This document shows, piece after piece, positions 25,664-33,218 of a DNA stretch of 64,000 nt. The notes below the pieces were generated by a model. That model was not told the DNA's origin, did no database searches, and saw only the letters and a list, made by a program, of their open reading frames with translations. Each line of letters begins with the position of its first letter. Position 1 is the stretch's first letter. The stretch lies in NCBI GenBank assembly GCA_009694375.1, contig SHVB01000001.1:1-64000 (forward strand), given 5' to 3'. The translations under genes were made by a program, and so were the position numbers. The stretch comes from Acidimicrobiia bacterium. GTDB taxonomy: Bacteria > Actinomycetota > Acidimicrobiia > Acidimicrobiales > VFJN01.

Positions 25664-25735
25664 GAAGACTCCCCTTCGGTCTTCCCGGCGGCGGGACGAC
25701 GACGATTCCCGGCCCCCCACCGACCCCGACACTAC

Positions 25736-25755
25736 GCATGATTTGGGTAACATGC
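25736..25755. promoter_or_regulatory. Inverted repeat at the four-HTH regulator promoter
   Basis: GCATG-N10-CATGC lies just downstream of the candidate -10 at 25771-25776 and would overlap the expected transcription start region and upstream ATG. Its place suggests an autoregulatory operator; not proven. Confidence 0.35.
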
Positions 25756-25770
25756 ACCATTATTCCAAAG

Positions 25771-25799
25771 AGTATGACCAGGCCGGATCAGCCTGTCAA
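25771..25799 (-). promoter_or_regulatory. Candidate promoter of the four-HTH regulator gene
   Basis: On the minus strand TTGACA (25799-25794) and CATACT (25776-25771) are separated by 17 bases, the best sigma-70 promoter match seen near the pseudopilin cluster. Transcription would run into the regulator gene. The remaining bases between 25664 and 26013 hold no convincing reading frame. Confidence 0.5.
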
Positions 25800-26013
25800 C
25801 CCTTGATTCCAGAGCCAGCGACCACCTGCGCTGATAATCCGTGTAGTAATACTGCCAGAAGGTCTAGCGGAGTGGCAACGCGCTACGCCGCCTCATGGGG
25901 CCACACGGGAGGAGCATCCCGCTCTTTGGAAACGGCGGCGGCGGACGAGCCCGAAGCCGCCGCCTTCGGAACCAAGAGTGGGGCACGCGGTATCGGAGAC
26001 GGATCCGATCCGA

Positions 26014-28359
26014 CTACTTCGTGAGCCGCAGGGGGTTGCCTTCGATCCGGGCCGTCCACGTGGTGGCGTCGGTCGCATCGTTCTCGAAGTCGTATTTGAT
26101 CCCCCACCAGCAGGAGTTGGCGGTCGTCTCTGGGTCTACCCCCATGGTGCAGGTGTAGGTGGTGGGGATCGTGATGCGGATCTGCAACCATTCGCCGTTG
26201 AATTTCCGGTCGTCGGTGCGCACCATGCACTTGGAGTTGTCGTCGGAAGCCTGCGGTGCCACCACCTGGGTGCCGGTCCCTCCACCATCCGAATTGTTCT
26301 GCGCAGAGTTTGGGTAGGGCGATGCGGTGTATTTGCAGGTTGCGGCCGGCACGTGGACGGTGGGTTTGGGCGCCGAGGTCGCGGGCTTCATCACATAGAG
26401 ATCGGCGTCACCGTTCACATCACCAGCATCGTAAAGATTGACCACCAGAACTCGACCGTTGTATTGCTGGCCCACCTCAGCAAGGTAGAAGGTGGATTCG
26501 CCCTCCGTAACGTTGTTAAAGATGGCCATCTCAGAGATTGCGGCCAGCGCTGGCTGCAATGCAGTGTCACAATTGCCCTGTGCACAAGCCTGCACGGCGT
26601 AACCGTTCAGACCGGAACCGGTAGTACCATTGGTGCGAACGTTGAGGAGATACGTCTCTCCCGACGAAACCCCGTTGAGCGTGCACAAGGTGTTCCACTG
26701 CCCCCTGAAGCCCGACTCCGAGCCGAGTTTCCAGTGACAACTACCCTCGGTTGTGTCGCCAGGGCTCGACCCCACCCGGCTGCGCACTGAAAAATCAAGA
26801 GCGTTGTTCTGCTTATACATCGTGTATTCCGTCTCGAAGGCCCCATTGACCGCCGCATTCGAAACATTGCTCGATGCATCCCCCGCCAGTGTGGAGAGGC
26901 TTCCCGACGGGTTGTTGCTCCCATCAAACACCGACACAACAATCGCGCCGCTCAAGCCAGTAGGAATTTTGATCGAGTACCAATAACCCCTGTTTTGATC
27001 GCTCGAAGGGCGATACATCAGATTGTCCCCACTGGTGCAGTTGGCGGTGATGTAGCAGCGAACTGAGTAGGCATCCCCATTTGGGGCCACCGTGCCCGGA
27101 CCCTCAACGAGTGCCCAGAAACCAGGGCTGCGGGTGGAAGCGATCGGATTCGTACCGGGTATGGGCGGATGTTGGGTAGTGACGATGGTGGCGGCGACAG
27201 GGTTAGTGGTGATGATGGTGGCCGTCACCAACCAATTACACAACCTGTTACCGTCACTGGCTTTCCCAGCGACGGCCTTATCGGCGTTGCCGCCTCCGTC
27301 TTTGAGAAGTTGATAATCACTCGAACCGGAACCCTTGAACCATCCCGACCCAGCCGTCACGCCACTCCCCCGCAGGTGGGTGTCGTTCGGCTCGTAACCA
27401 GTGCGGCACTTCGCATTCGTCGGCGCTTGGGTGGCATATACCGAGGGCAGCGACGAAAGAATAGTGGTCCATTTCGTCCAACTACATTTCGTGGTCGGTG
27501 CGCCGCTCGTCGAACTGCTGTAAGTGGGGACAGTCGCGATCACTTTCCACTGGTCCTGTGTGGTGTTCCCGCCGTCTGTCTTCACGGCGCAGGGGGACGA
27601 GAGCGGCGGTCGGGTCGTATAGTCCGACGGGGGAAACGAGTTAGATCCGGCCCCGGAGCCAGTGGTGGGCGATCCGACGGGCACGACGTTCCACTTACAC
27701 TGAGAGGCCCCGGATGTCCAGCCGGTGGCGTCGAAGGACCCACTGGCCGGCCATGTGCCGAGATTCTGGCTGGAACTTGTCCCAATGTTGCACGGACGAG
27801 TCGAGGGGGCCACCGTGGCGTAGGTGGTCGGGGTCTGCACGGAGTACGTGTCGGGTTGGGGGATATCAGGCTGCGCCGTCTTTGTTTGATCACCTCCGAA
27901 GTAGTGCAGGGGACTCCCCATCGGTATCGGGAGGTGGAATACGGCTTCGGAGGTACGGACGATCGTCTGCTTGCCTCGAAAAACCTGCGAAAAATATCGA
28001 TCCACGTCGGTATCAGTCAATGTGACGATGAGCGAGTTCTCGTCGGCTCCCTGCACGGCGGTCACCAACAGGCTGTCGATTCCGTCCTCCAGACCGTTTT
28101 GCTTCAGAATGGCGTCAACCACTGTGTCGGCCCTGGCGAGGTCGGGCATATACGGCGAGCCCGCCAGGGCCGCTGCGTCGGCGGCGGTTTGAAGGGTATT
28201 AGCCCTCGCATACCAACTGGCGAGATCCACCCCAAAGGCTGCGAAAATCATCATCGGGACCAGCAGCAATGACGTTAAGATCAGGGCGAGTCCCATCTCA
28301 CCCACACCCCATTGGCGTTTCGGTTTGGTCATCGAGCGGTCGTCCATCGTCCTAACCAT
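26014..28359 (-). CDS. Large TadG-like secreted pilus protein with Cys/Trp repeats
   Basis: This 781-residue protein has an N-terminal TadG helix (GLALILTSLLLVPMMIFAAF) and the VDLASWYARANTLQTAADAA segment shared with the TadG-like protein at 22784-24157. The secreted region holds three degenerate tandem units, each opening with Tyr-x-Thr-x2-Pro and a Cys and closing with Cys-x-Trp: C190 to C221-KW, C257 to C292-SW and C318 to C374-NW. A second part (about 415-760) has more Cys pairs and GDVNGDADLYV. Three ATGs are possible starts (28359, 28347, 28332). It overlaps the upstream TadE-like gene. Role inferred: tip or adhesive component of a Tad-type surface structure. Confidence 0.8.
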   Translation of the reverse strand: MVRTMDDRSMTKPKRQWGVGEMGLALILTSLLLVPMMIFAAFGVDLASWYARANTLQTAADAAALAGSPYMPDLARADTVVDAILKQNGLEDGIDSLLVTAVQGADENSLIVTLTDTDVDRYFSQVFRGKQTIVRTSEAVFHLPIPMGSPLHYFGGDQTKTAQPDIPQPDTYSVQTPTTYATVAPSTRPCNIGTSSSQNLGTWPASGSFDATGWTSGASQCKWNVVPVGSPTTGSGAGSNSFPPSDYTTRPPLSSPCAVKTDGGNTTQDQWKVIATVPTYSSSTSGAPTTKCSWTKWTTILSSLPSVYATQAPTNAKCRTGYEPNDTHLRGSGVTAGSGWFKGSGSSDYQLLKDGGGNADKAVAGKASDGNRLCNWLVTATIITTNPVAATIVTTQHPPIPGTNPIASTRSPGFWALVEGPGTVAPNGDAYSVRCYITANCTSGDNLMYRPSSDQNRGYWYSIKIPTGLSGAIVVSVFDGSNNPSGSLSTLAGDASSNVSNAAVNGAFETEYTMYKQNNALDFSVRSRVGSSPGDTTEGSCHWKLGSESGFRGQWNTLCTLNGVSSGETYLLNVRTNGTTGSGLNGYAVQACAQGNCDTALQPALAAISEMAIFNNVTEGESTFYLAEVGQQYNGRVLVVNLYDAGDVNGDADLYVMKPATSAPKPTVHVPAATCKYTASPYPNSAQNNSDGGGTGTQVVAPQASDDNSKCMVRTDDRKFNGEWLQIRITIPTTYTCTMGVDPETTANSCWWGIKYDFENDATDATTWTARIEGNPLRLTK

Positions 28360-28948
28360 CTATATCCGGTTGAAGGCGGAACACGTTCTGGTGTGTAAAG
28401 GTAAGGCTGTTGAACAACAACCCCGTCTTGGCCGCGTAGGTGGTTCTGATGTAGAGCCCCAGCGAGTCGGGCGTGCCAGCCAGGCTGTCAACTCGGGTGG
28501 TTCCCGACCAGTAGTCGTCGGCGGCACCAAGGGACGTGCTACTGGTCACGCTTCGCACGGTGCCGCCCGTGTAGGTGTTGCAGGAGGCGGACACACCGGT
28601 CTGTACTTGTGATCCAACCGCCTGAATGCAGTTAGCCGGCACCGTGCCGCTGGCGGCGGTGGACTTATAGATCACCACTCGGTCAAGGTTGGCGAGAGCC
28701 TCGCTGGACAGGGCCGCTCGCAACGCTACGAGAATGGTGCGGTCGGCGTTGGCGTTGGCCCCCACGCTGGCACCCACTCGAGTAGCCGTTGCCACGGCTG
28801 ATTGAACCCGGCTCTTGGCGGTCCACGCCAAACCCATCTCAACCGTCCCAAACACCATGAGGCAAAGAAAAGGCACGACCAGAGCGAACTCAAGCAGCAC
28901 AGCACCCCGGTCATTGCGTCGGCGGGCTCGGCGGGCGGTCCTACCCAT
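28352..28948 (-). CDS. TadE-like pseudopilin
   Basis: This 198-residue protein begins with a basic stretch and NDRGAVLLEFALVVPFLCLM followed by VFGTVEMGLAWTAKSRVQSAVATATRVGAS, the TadE signature. The external part has one cysteine pair. Its start ATG overlaps the stop of the upstream TadE-like gene as TGATG, and its end overlaps the large TadG-like gene, so these three genes are translated together. Confidence 0.85.
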   Translation of the reverse strand: MGRTARRARRRNDRGAVLLEFALVVPFLCLMVFGTVEMGLAWTAKSRVQSAVATATRVGASVGANANADRTILVALRAALSSEALANLDRVVIYKSTAASGTVPANCIQAVGSQVQTGVSASCNTYTGGTVRSVTSSTSLGAADDYWSGTTRVDSLAGTPDSLGLYIRTTYAAKTGLLFNSLTFTHQNVFRLQPDIDG

Positions 28949-29766
28949 CAGTTGGCGTCCTCTACGGAATAGATCCGAGGCTCAAGCAGGACAACGGCGC
29001 TGCCAGTGATCGTCTTGGTGGTGCCGAAAAACCCGGTGTAGTAGTGGTGAGTGGACCCGATGGCCACCCCGAGGAAATCGGCGTATATCGGGTTGCCGGT
29101 CGCGTCGCGCGGGGAGATCGCCACCTTGCGATTGGTGGCCGCCCATTTGCAGTCCACTTTGTTAGCCGCCGCTGCGTCGGATGGGCCGCTGCATCCGAAG
29201 TAGTAGGGGGCGGACTGCGCGGCGGCTCCCCTCGCCATGTCCAACGCTCCACCGGGGAGGCCGGGCTTCACGTACACATTGCACGCCCCGGCCGAACTCG
29301 TGCCGCCGTCGTACACGCCTCGTGAAGAAGTGTTGACTGCGCCTCCCGCAACCTGGTTCACACAGGCGTCCGGAACGGCCTCACCCGTAGCGAGGGCCTT
29401 CCAGATAATGATGTACTCCATTTCATCCGTGGGAATCCCAAAGGTCTCTGCGGACATGCTCGCTAAGATGGACTGATCGGCCAAGGCGTCATTGCCGGCG
29501 ATACCCGCAGTACGGGCCCCCATCGCCGCGGAGTGGGACGCCGAGGAGTGCGACTTCATCAGCCCACCCATCTCGATCACCCCGAAAAGCAGAACCATCA
29601 ACAGCGGACCGACCAGCGCCATCTCTACCGCCGAGACCCCGCGATCGGGTGCCGCCCCCGACCGGTTGCTCGCCCAACGGAGCCCACGAGGCCTCCATGC
29701 GCTCCAACGTGATAGCGGGTTCGGCACCCTCGGCCTCCTCAACACGGCACCGCCCCAAAGCGGCAC
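28948..29766 (-). CDS. TadE-like pseudopilin, longer form
   Basis: This protein has up to 272 residues if the GTG at 29766 is the start. The first 40 residues are unlike a normal leader and the true start may be later, but no ATG or GTG with a good ribosome site is evident. The core is DRGVSAVEMALVGPLLMVLL then FGVIEMGGLMKSHSSASHSAAMGARTAG, clearly TadE-like. The external region has several cysteines. It is the first gene of the pseudopilin cluster and follows the rpmA stop region after about 170 bases on the same strand. Confidence 0.78.
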   Translation of the reverse strand: MPLWGGAVLRRPRVPNPLSRWSAWRPRGLRWASNRSGAAPDRGVSAVEMALVGPLLMVLLFGVIEMGGLMKSHSSASHSAAMGARTAGIAGNDALADQSILASMSAETFGIPTDEMEYIIIWKALATGEAVPDACVNQVAGGAVNTSSRGVYDGGTSSAGACNVYVKPGLPGGALDMARGAAAQSAPYYFGCSGPSDAAAANKVDCKWAATNRKVAISPRDATGNPIYADFLGVAIGSTHHYYTGFFGTTKTITGSAVVLLEPRIYSVEDAN

Positions 29767-29932
29767 GCCATCGAATTTGTCCTCTAGAACTACAGAAAAC
29801 CGTACCGATGGCGGTAGGGCTGCGCATGAGTCAAAAAGACCTATTCTCCGGCAGATCCCTCGGGATTGGGCGCGCCGAAGCTACGGGGGCGGGCCCTCGG
29901 GCCGGAGTGGCTAGGACAATGCGTCCCGGGAG

Positions 29933-30187
29933 CTACTCGACGAGAAGAATATCGACGAGTTTGCGGCCCTTCCGGCGGCCGAACTTCACCTTGCCATCAG
30001 CCATGGCAAAGAGGGTGTCGTCGCCACCCTTACCCACGTTCTCGCCGGGGTGAAACTTCGTTCCACGCTGGCGCACGATGATCGTGCCCGCGGTTACCGC
30101 CGTGCCGTCGTAGCACTTCACGCCGAGGCGCTGTGCGTTGGAATCGCGCCCGTTCCGGGTGGAACCGCCGCCTTTGGTCTTAGACAT
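29933..30187 (-). CDS. rpmA: 50S ribosomal protein L27
   Basis: This 84-residue protein has the family signatures [39 protein letters not shown] and [15 protein letters not shown]27 sits near the peptidyl-transferase centre of the large subunit. There is no N-terminal extension of the kind cleaved in Firmicutes. It lies 10 bases after rplU, the conserved pair. The usual next gene, obg, is displaced by 7 kb. Confidence 0.97.
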   Translation of the reverse strand: MSKTKGGGSTRNGRDSNAQRLGVKCYDGTAVTAGTIIVRQRGTKFHPGENVGKGGDDTLFAMADGKVKFGRRKGRKLVDILLVE

Positions 30188-30197
30188 CTGGTGCTCC

Positions 30198-30509
30198 TCA
30201 GCCCGTAGAGATGCCGGTGATCTCGACGGCGTCGTAGTGCTGACGATGACCCCAACGCTTGCGCTGGTTGCTCTTGTTCTTGTACTTGAAACCCGTGATC
30301 TTGGGGCCCTTAGCTTCGCCCACCACCTTGGCGGTAACCGACGCACCGGCCAACTCACTGGGCGTGGCGAGAACCGTGTCACCGTCAACGACCAACACGG
30401 GAGTGAGAATGAGGTCGTCGCCCACTTCCTTGCCCAGTTTCTCGACATTGAGAACTTGGCCAGCCTCGACCCTCTCCTGCTTGCCACCGGTCTTGATCAC
30501 TGCGTACAT
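30198..30509 (-). CDS. rplU: 50S ribosomal protein L21
   Basis: This 103-residue protein has the family start [14 protein letters not shown] and the C-terminal [16 protein letters not shown] signature. L21 binds 23S rRNA in early assembly. It is followed by rpmA after 10 bases and preceded by the RNase E/G gene, the normal rne-rplU-rpmA order of Actinobacteria. The 54 bases between rne and rplU may hold a promoter or an L21 autoregulatory leader; I see no clear structure. Confidence 0.97.
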   Translation of the reverse strand: MYAVIKTGGKQERVEAGQVLNVEKLGKEVGDDLILTPVLVVDGDTVLATPSELAGASVTAKVVGEAKGPKITGFKYKNKSNQRKRWGHRQHYDAVEITGISTG

Positions 30510-30563
30510 GCGACTTCTTCCTTGCGTGGGACATCCGAGCCTACCGCGGGAGCCACCAAACGC

Positions 30564-32489
30564 TCAATCCGGGGGGAGAAGTTGGGGGTCGATCACCAAA
30601 CCGCGCCCATCGCAGTGCGGACAGTGGCCCGCGAATGACTCCAGCAGACCCTCCCCGATCCGCTTTCTCGTCATCTCGCAGAGCCCCAGGTCCGAGATTT
30701 CAAACACCTGGGTGCGGGTCTTATCACGGGCCAACGCCTCCCGGAACACCCGGATCACTTCGCTGCGGTTGGGACGGATCTCCATGTCGATGAAATCCAC
30801 CACGATGATTCCTCCCACGTCCCGCAGCCGCAGCTGACGCGCGATCTCCTCGGCCGCCTCGAGGTTGTTGCGGAACACCGTTTCCTCGAGATTCGAGGTG
30901 CCCACATTCTTTCCTGTATTCACATCGATCACGGTGAGGGCCTCGGTGTGCTCGATGATCAGTGACCCTCCCGACGGAAGCCACACCTTGCGATCCAGAG
31001 CCTTGTGTAACTGCTCATGAATCTGGAAACGCTCGTACAGCGGAAGCGCCTCCACCTCCGTATCGAAGTACTCAACCCGGTCAGCCACCTCCGGACTAAT
31101 CGATCCCACGTAGTCACGTACGGACTCGTAGAGATCCCTGTCATCGATCACCACCCCGCGGTAATCATTAGTGAATTCCTCCCGAATAACCCGCAAGGCC
31201 ATGTCGGGTTCGCGGTACAGCAGGGCCGGGGCCTGGCTTCGTTTCGCCAGCGCGGTGATCTGGTTCCACTGGTCAACCAGCCGAAGAACGTCCTGTTCAA
31301 CCTCCTGATCGGTCACACCCTCTGCGGCCGTTCGCACAATCACTCCGTGCTCCGCTGGCTTTACCCGATCCAGGATCGAACGCAAACGCTTGCGCTCGTT
31401 ATCCGACACTCGCTTCGAAATGCCATAGGTGGAACTGTTGGGGATCAGCACCACGAAGCGGCCGGGAAGGGAAACCTCCTGGGTGAGACGCGCCCCCTTT
31501 GCTCCAATCGGGTTCTTCGTAACCTGACAAATGATCGTCTGCTTGGCCTTCAGCATCTGCTCGATGCGCATGTTGTTGCTCTTCCGCGCTTTGCCGCCCT
31601 CTACCTCGTCGGCATCAACCTGCACGTCGCCTCGATACAACACCGCGTTCTTCGGCGTGGCGATATCCACGAAGGCTGCCTCCATGCCTGGGAGTACAGT
31701 CTGTACTTTTCCCAGATAAATGTTCCCGTGTATCTGGCCAATGTCATCGGTCGGCCGAGACACGTAGTGCTCGATGAGGTTCCGGCCCTCCAGCACCGAG
31801 ATCTGCGTAGCTCCCTCAGCTACATGCACGCACATGAGGTACCGCCCGACCGGTCGGCCATTACGCTCTCGGCCGCGGCGGGCTTCAAGGATGTCATCGC
31901 CGAGGTGGATGCCGCCGGTGGGCAGCACCGCCTCGATCGGTGAACCACCCCGTCCACCGCCGCGGTTACCACCGCCGCCCTGGCCTGAGCGGCCCCCACT
32001 GGCCCCTCCCCCGCTTGACCGACCACCACCGCCAGCACCGCCAGCACCGCCAGCACCGCGGCCACGACCCCCCCGACGGCGCTTCCGCTTCGGGGCCTCC
32101 CCCCCAGCGGGAGCCGGAGCGGGGGCCCCCGGCAACGGTCGCGAATCACCGATCTGCGGTTTACGCACCTCGGCGGAGTCGCCCTCCTGACGGCGCACCA
32201 ACGAGGCATCAGCCGCTTCCGGGGAACTGGGACGTCCCTCGTGAGGCAAATCAGGTAGGTCGGGGTTCAGATGATCATCGCTGGCTACCGCATCGTCAGG
32301 GCTCGACCGCGTGCGGCTGCGTCCCCCCCGCGACCCACGGCGTCGCGGGCTGCCCGGCGAGGATGTATCCCCACCGCTCGCTCGAACATCTCCCGACGAG
32401 GGGCGATCAGGCGGAGGAGAGACGGCGGGCAGGCGGCCAGGATCCGACGGCGTTGTGCCGCCGGAGTTGCCAGTGGGGAGATCGGTCAT
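30564..32489 (-). CDS. rne: Ribonuclease E/G family endoribonuclease
   Basis: This is a 641-residue RNase E/G. An acidic, Pro-rich, then Gly/Arg-rich N-terminal tail (about 1-210, with a GGAGG run coded by a 9-base tandem repeat) precedes the catalytic module: an S1-like domain (IYLGKVQTVLPGMEAAFVDI), the 5'-sensor and DNase-I-like region with DVNTGKNVG and VDFIDMEIR metal-site segments, and a Zn-link region (CPHCDGRG at the C-terminus). It cuts single-stranded AU-rich RNA in mRNA turnover and rRNA maturation. The order of tail and catalytic parts is that of actinobacterial enzymes. It starts 19 bases after the DUF2344 gene. Confidence 0.94.
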   Translation of the reverse strand: MTDLPTGNSGGTTPSDPGRLPAVSPPPDRPSSGDVRASGGDTSSPGSPRRRGSRGGRSRTRSSPDDAVASDDHLNPDLPDLPHEGRPSSPEAADASLVRRQEGDSAEVRKPQIGDSRPLPGAPAPAPAGGEAPKRKRRRGGRGRGAGGAGGAGGGGRSSGGGASGGRSGQGGGGNRGGGRGGSPIEAVLPTGGIHLGDDILEARRGRERNGRPVGRYLMCVHVAEGATQISVLEGRNLIEHYVSRPTDDIGQIHGNIYLGKVQTVLPGMEAAFVDIATPKNAVLYRGDVQVDADEVEGGKARKSNNMRIEQMLKAKQTIICQVTKNPIGAKGARLTQEVSLPGRFVVLIPNSSTYGISKRVSDNERKRLRSILDRVKPAEHGVIVRTAAEGVTDQEVEQDVLRLVDQWNQITALAKRSQAPALLYREPDMALRVIREEFTNDYRGVVIDDRDLYESVRDYVGSISPEVADRVEYFDTEVEALPLYERFQIHEQLHKALDRKVWLPSGGSLIIEHTEALTVIDVNTGKNVGTSNLEETVFRNNLEAAEEIARQLRLRDVGGIIVVDFIDMEIRPNRSEVIRVFREALARDKTRTQVFEISDLGLCEMTRKRIGEGLLESFAGHCPHCDGRGLVIDPQLLPPD

Positions 32490-32507
32490 CGGGGGAATCC
32501 CTTCTTG

Positions 32508-33218
32508 TCACACACGCGCTCCCGCGTGCGGGGTCGGCGTCGCGCCGCGCGAACTGAAGTCCCCGAAAGGAATCGGTTCGCGGCGGGCGCCGTCGACCAG
32601 CGTCCATTGGTGAGTACGTAACACTCGGCCCTCACCCCAGGTGGGATCGATGGCTCGAAGAAGTTCGGCCGGGCGAAGGCTGCGCGGCTGGGAAGCCAAC
32701 TCGGCCTCCAACACCACATCATCTTGGCTGAGCGCCAGAATGGCCGGCCGCGCGTCCAGGGTAATTTTGTTGCCCTTTCGCTCCACCACAATCGGCAACT
32801 CGTCGGCCCCCATCACTCGGGCGAGGCCCTCAGCAACCTCATCGGCTTCGATGTCGGCAAGGGCAATACGCCAACTCGAACTGGTAACGGCCTGCTGAAG
32901 GGAAAGGATGCCCGGCTCAATTGGAATAGCAATCTGCGCCTCCATGCCACTCGGCAGAGACGGATTCACGATTCCAGGGAGTTCCACCGGATCAACATCC
33001 TGTGCGAGGTCGATGTCCAGGTACTCCCCCAGGCTCTCGTGCCCGGTAGACAACGCCAAACCAAAACTCAGGCGCGGACGGGGGGAGAAGCCCTCGCTGT
33101 AGGCCACCTGGACCCCCGAGCGACGCAAACTCCGTTCCCAGATACGAGCCAGGTCGCGATGAGATAGGAAGCGGATTTTTCCAAGTTTCGTGAACCGAAC
33201 GCGCTGCTGGATCTTCAT
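32508..33218 (-). CDS. Radical SAM-linked protein (DUF2344 family)
   Basis: This 236-residue protein has the family N-terminus VRFTKLGKIRFLSHRDLARIWERSLRRSG, then YSEGFSPRPRLSFGLAL. The family is always found next to, or fused to, the B12-binding radical SAM protein encoded immediately upstream; here the ATG lies within the end of that gene (4-base overlap). A joint role in RNA modification has been suggested from this linkage, but no reaction is established. It precedes rne. Confidence 0.9.
   Translation of the reverse strand: MKIQQRVRFTKLGKIRFLSHRDLARIWERSLRRSGVQVAYSEGFSPRPRLSFGLALSTGHESLGEYLDIDLAQDVDPVELPGIVNPSLPSGMEAQIAIPIEPGILSLQQAVTSSSWRIALADIEADEVAEGLARVMGADELPIVVERKGNKITLDARPAILALSQDDVVLEAELASQPRSLRPAELLRAIDPTWGEGRVLRTHQWTLVDGARREPIPFGDFSSRGATPTPHAGARV

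Noticed and set aside
32030-32060. Short 9-base tandem repeats that look like a microsatellite
   Set aside because: They code for the Gly-rich tail of RNase E, which is commonly repetitive.
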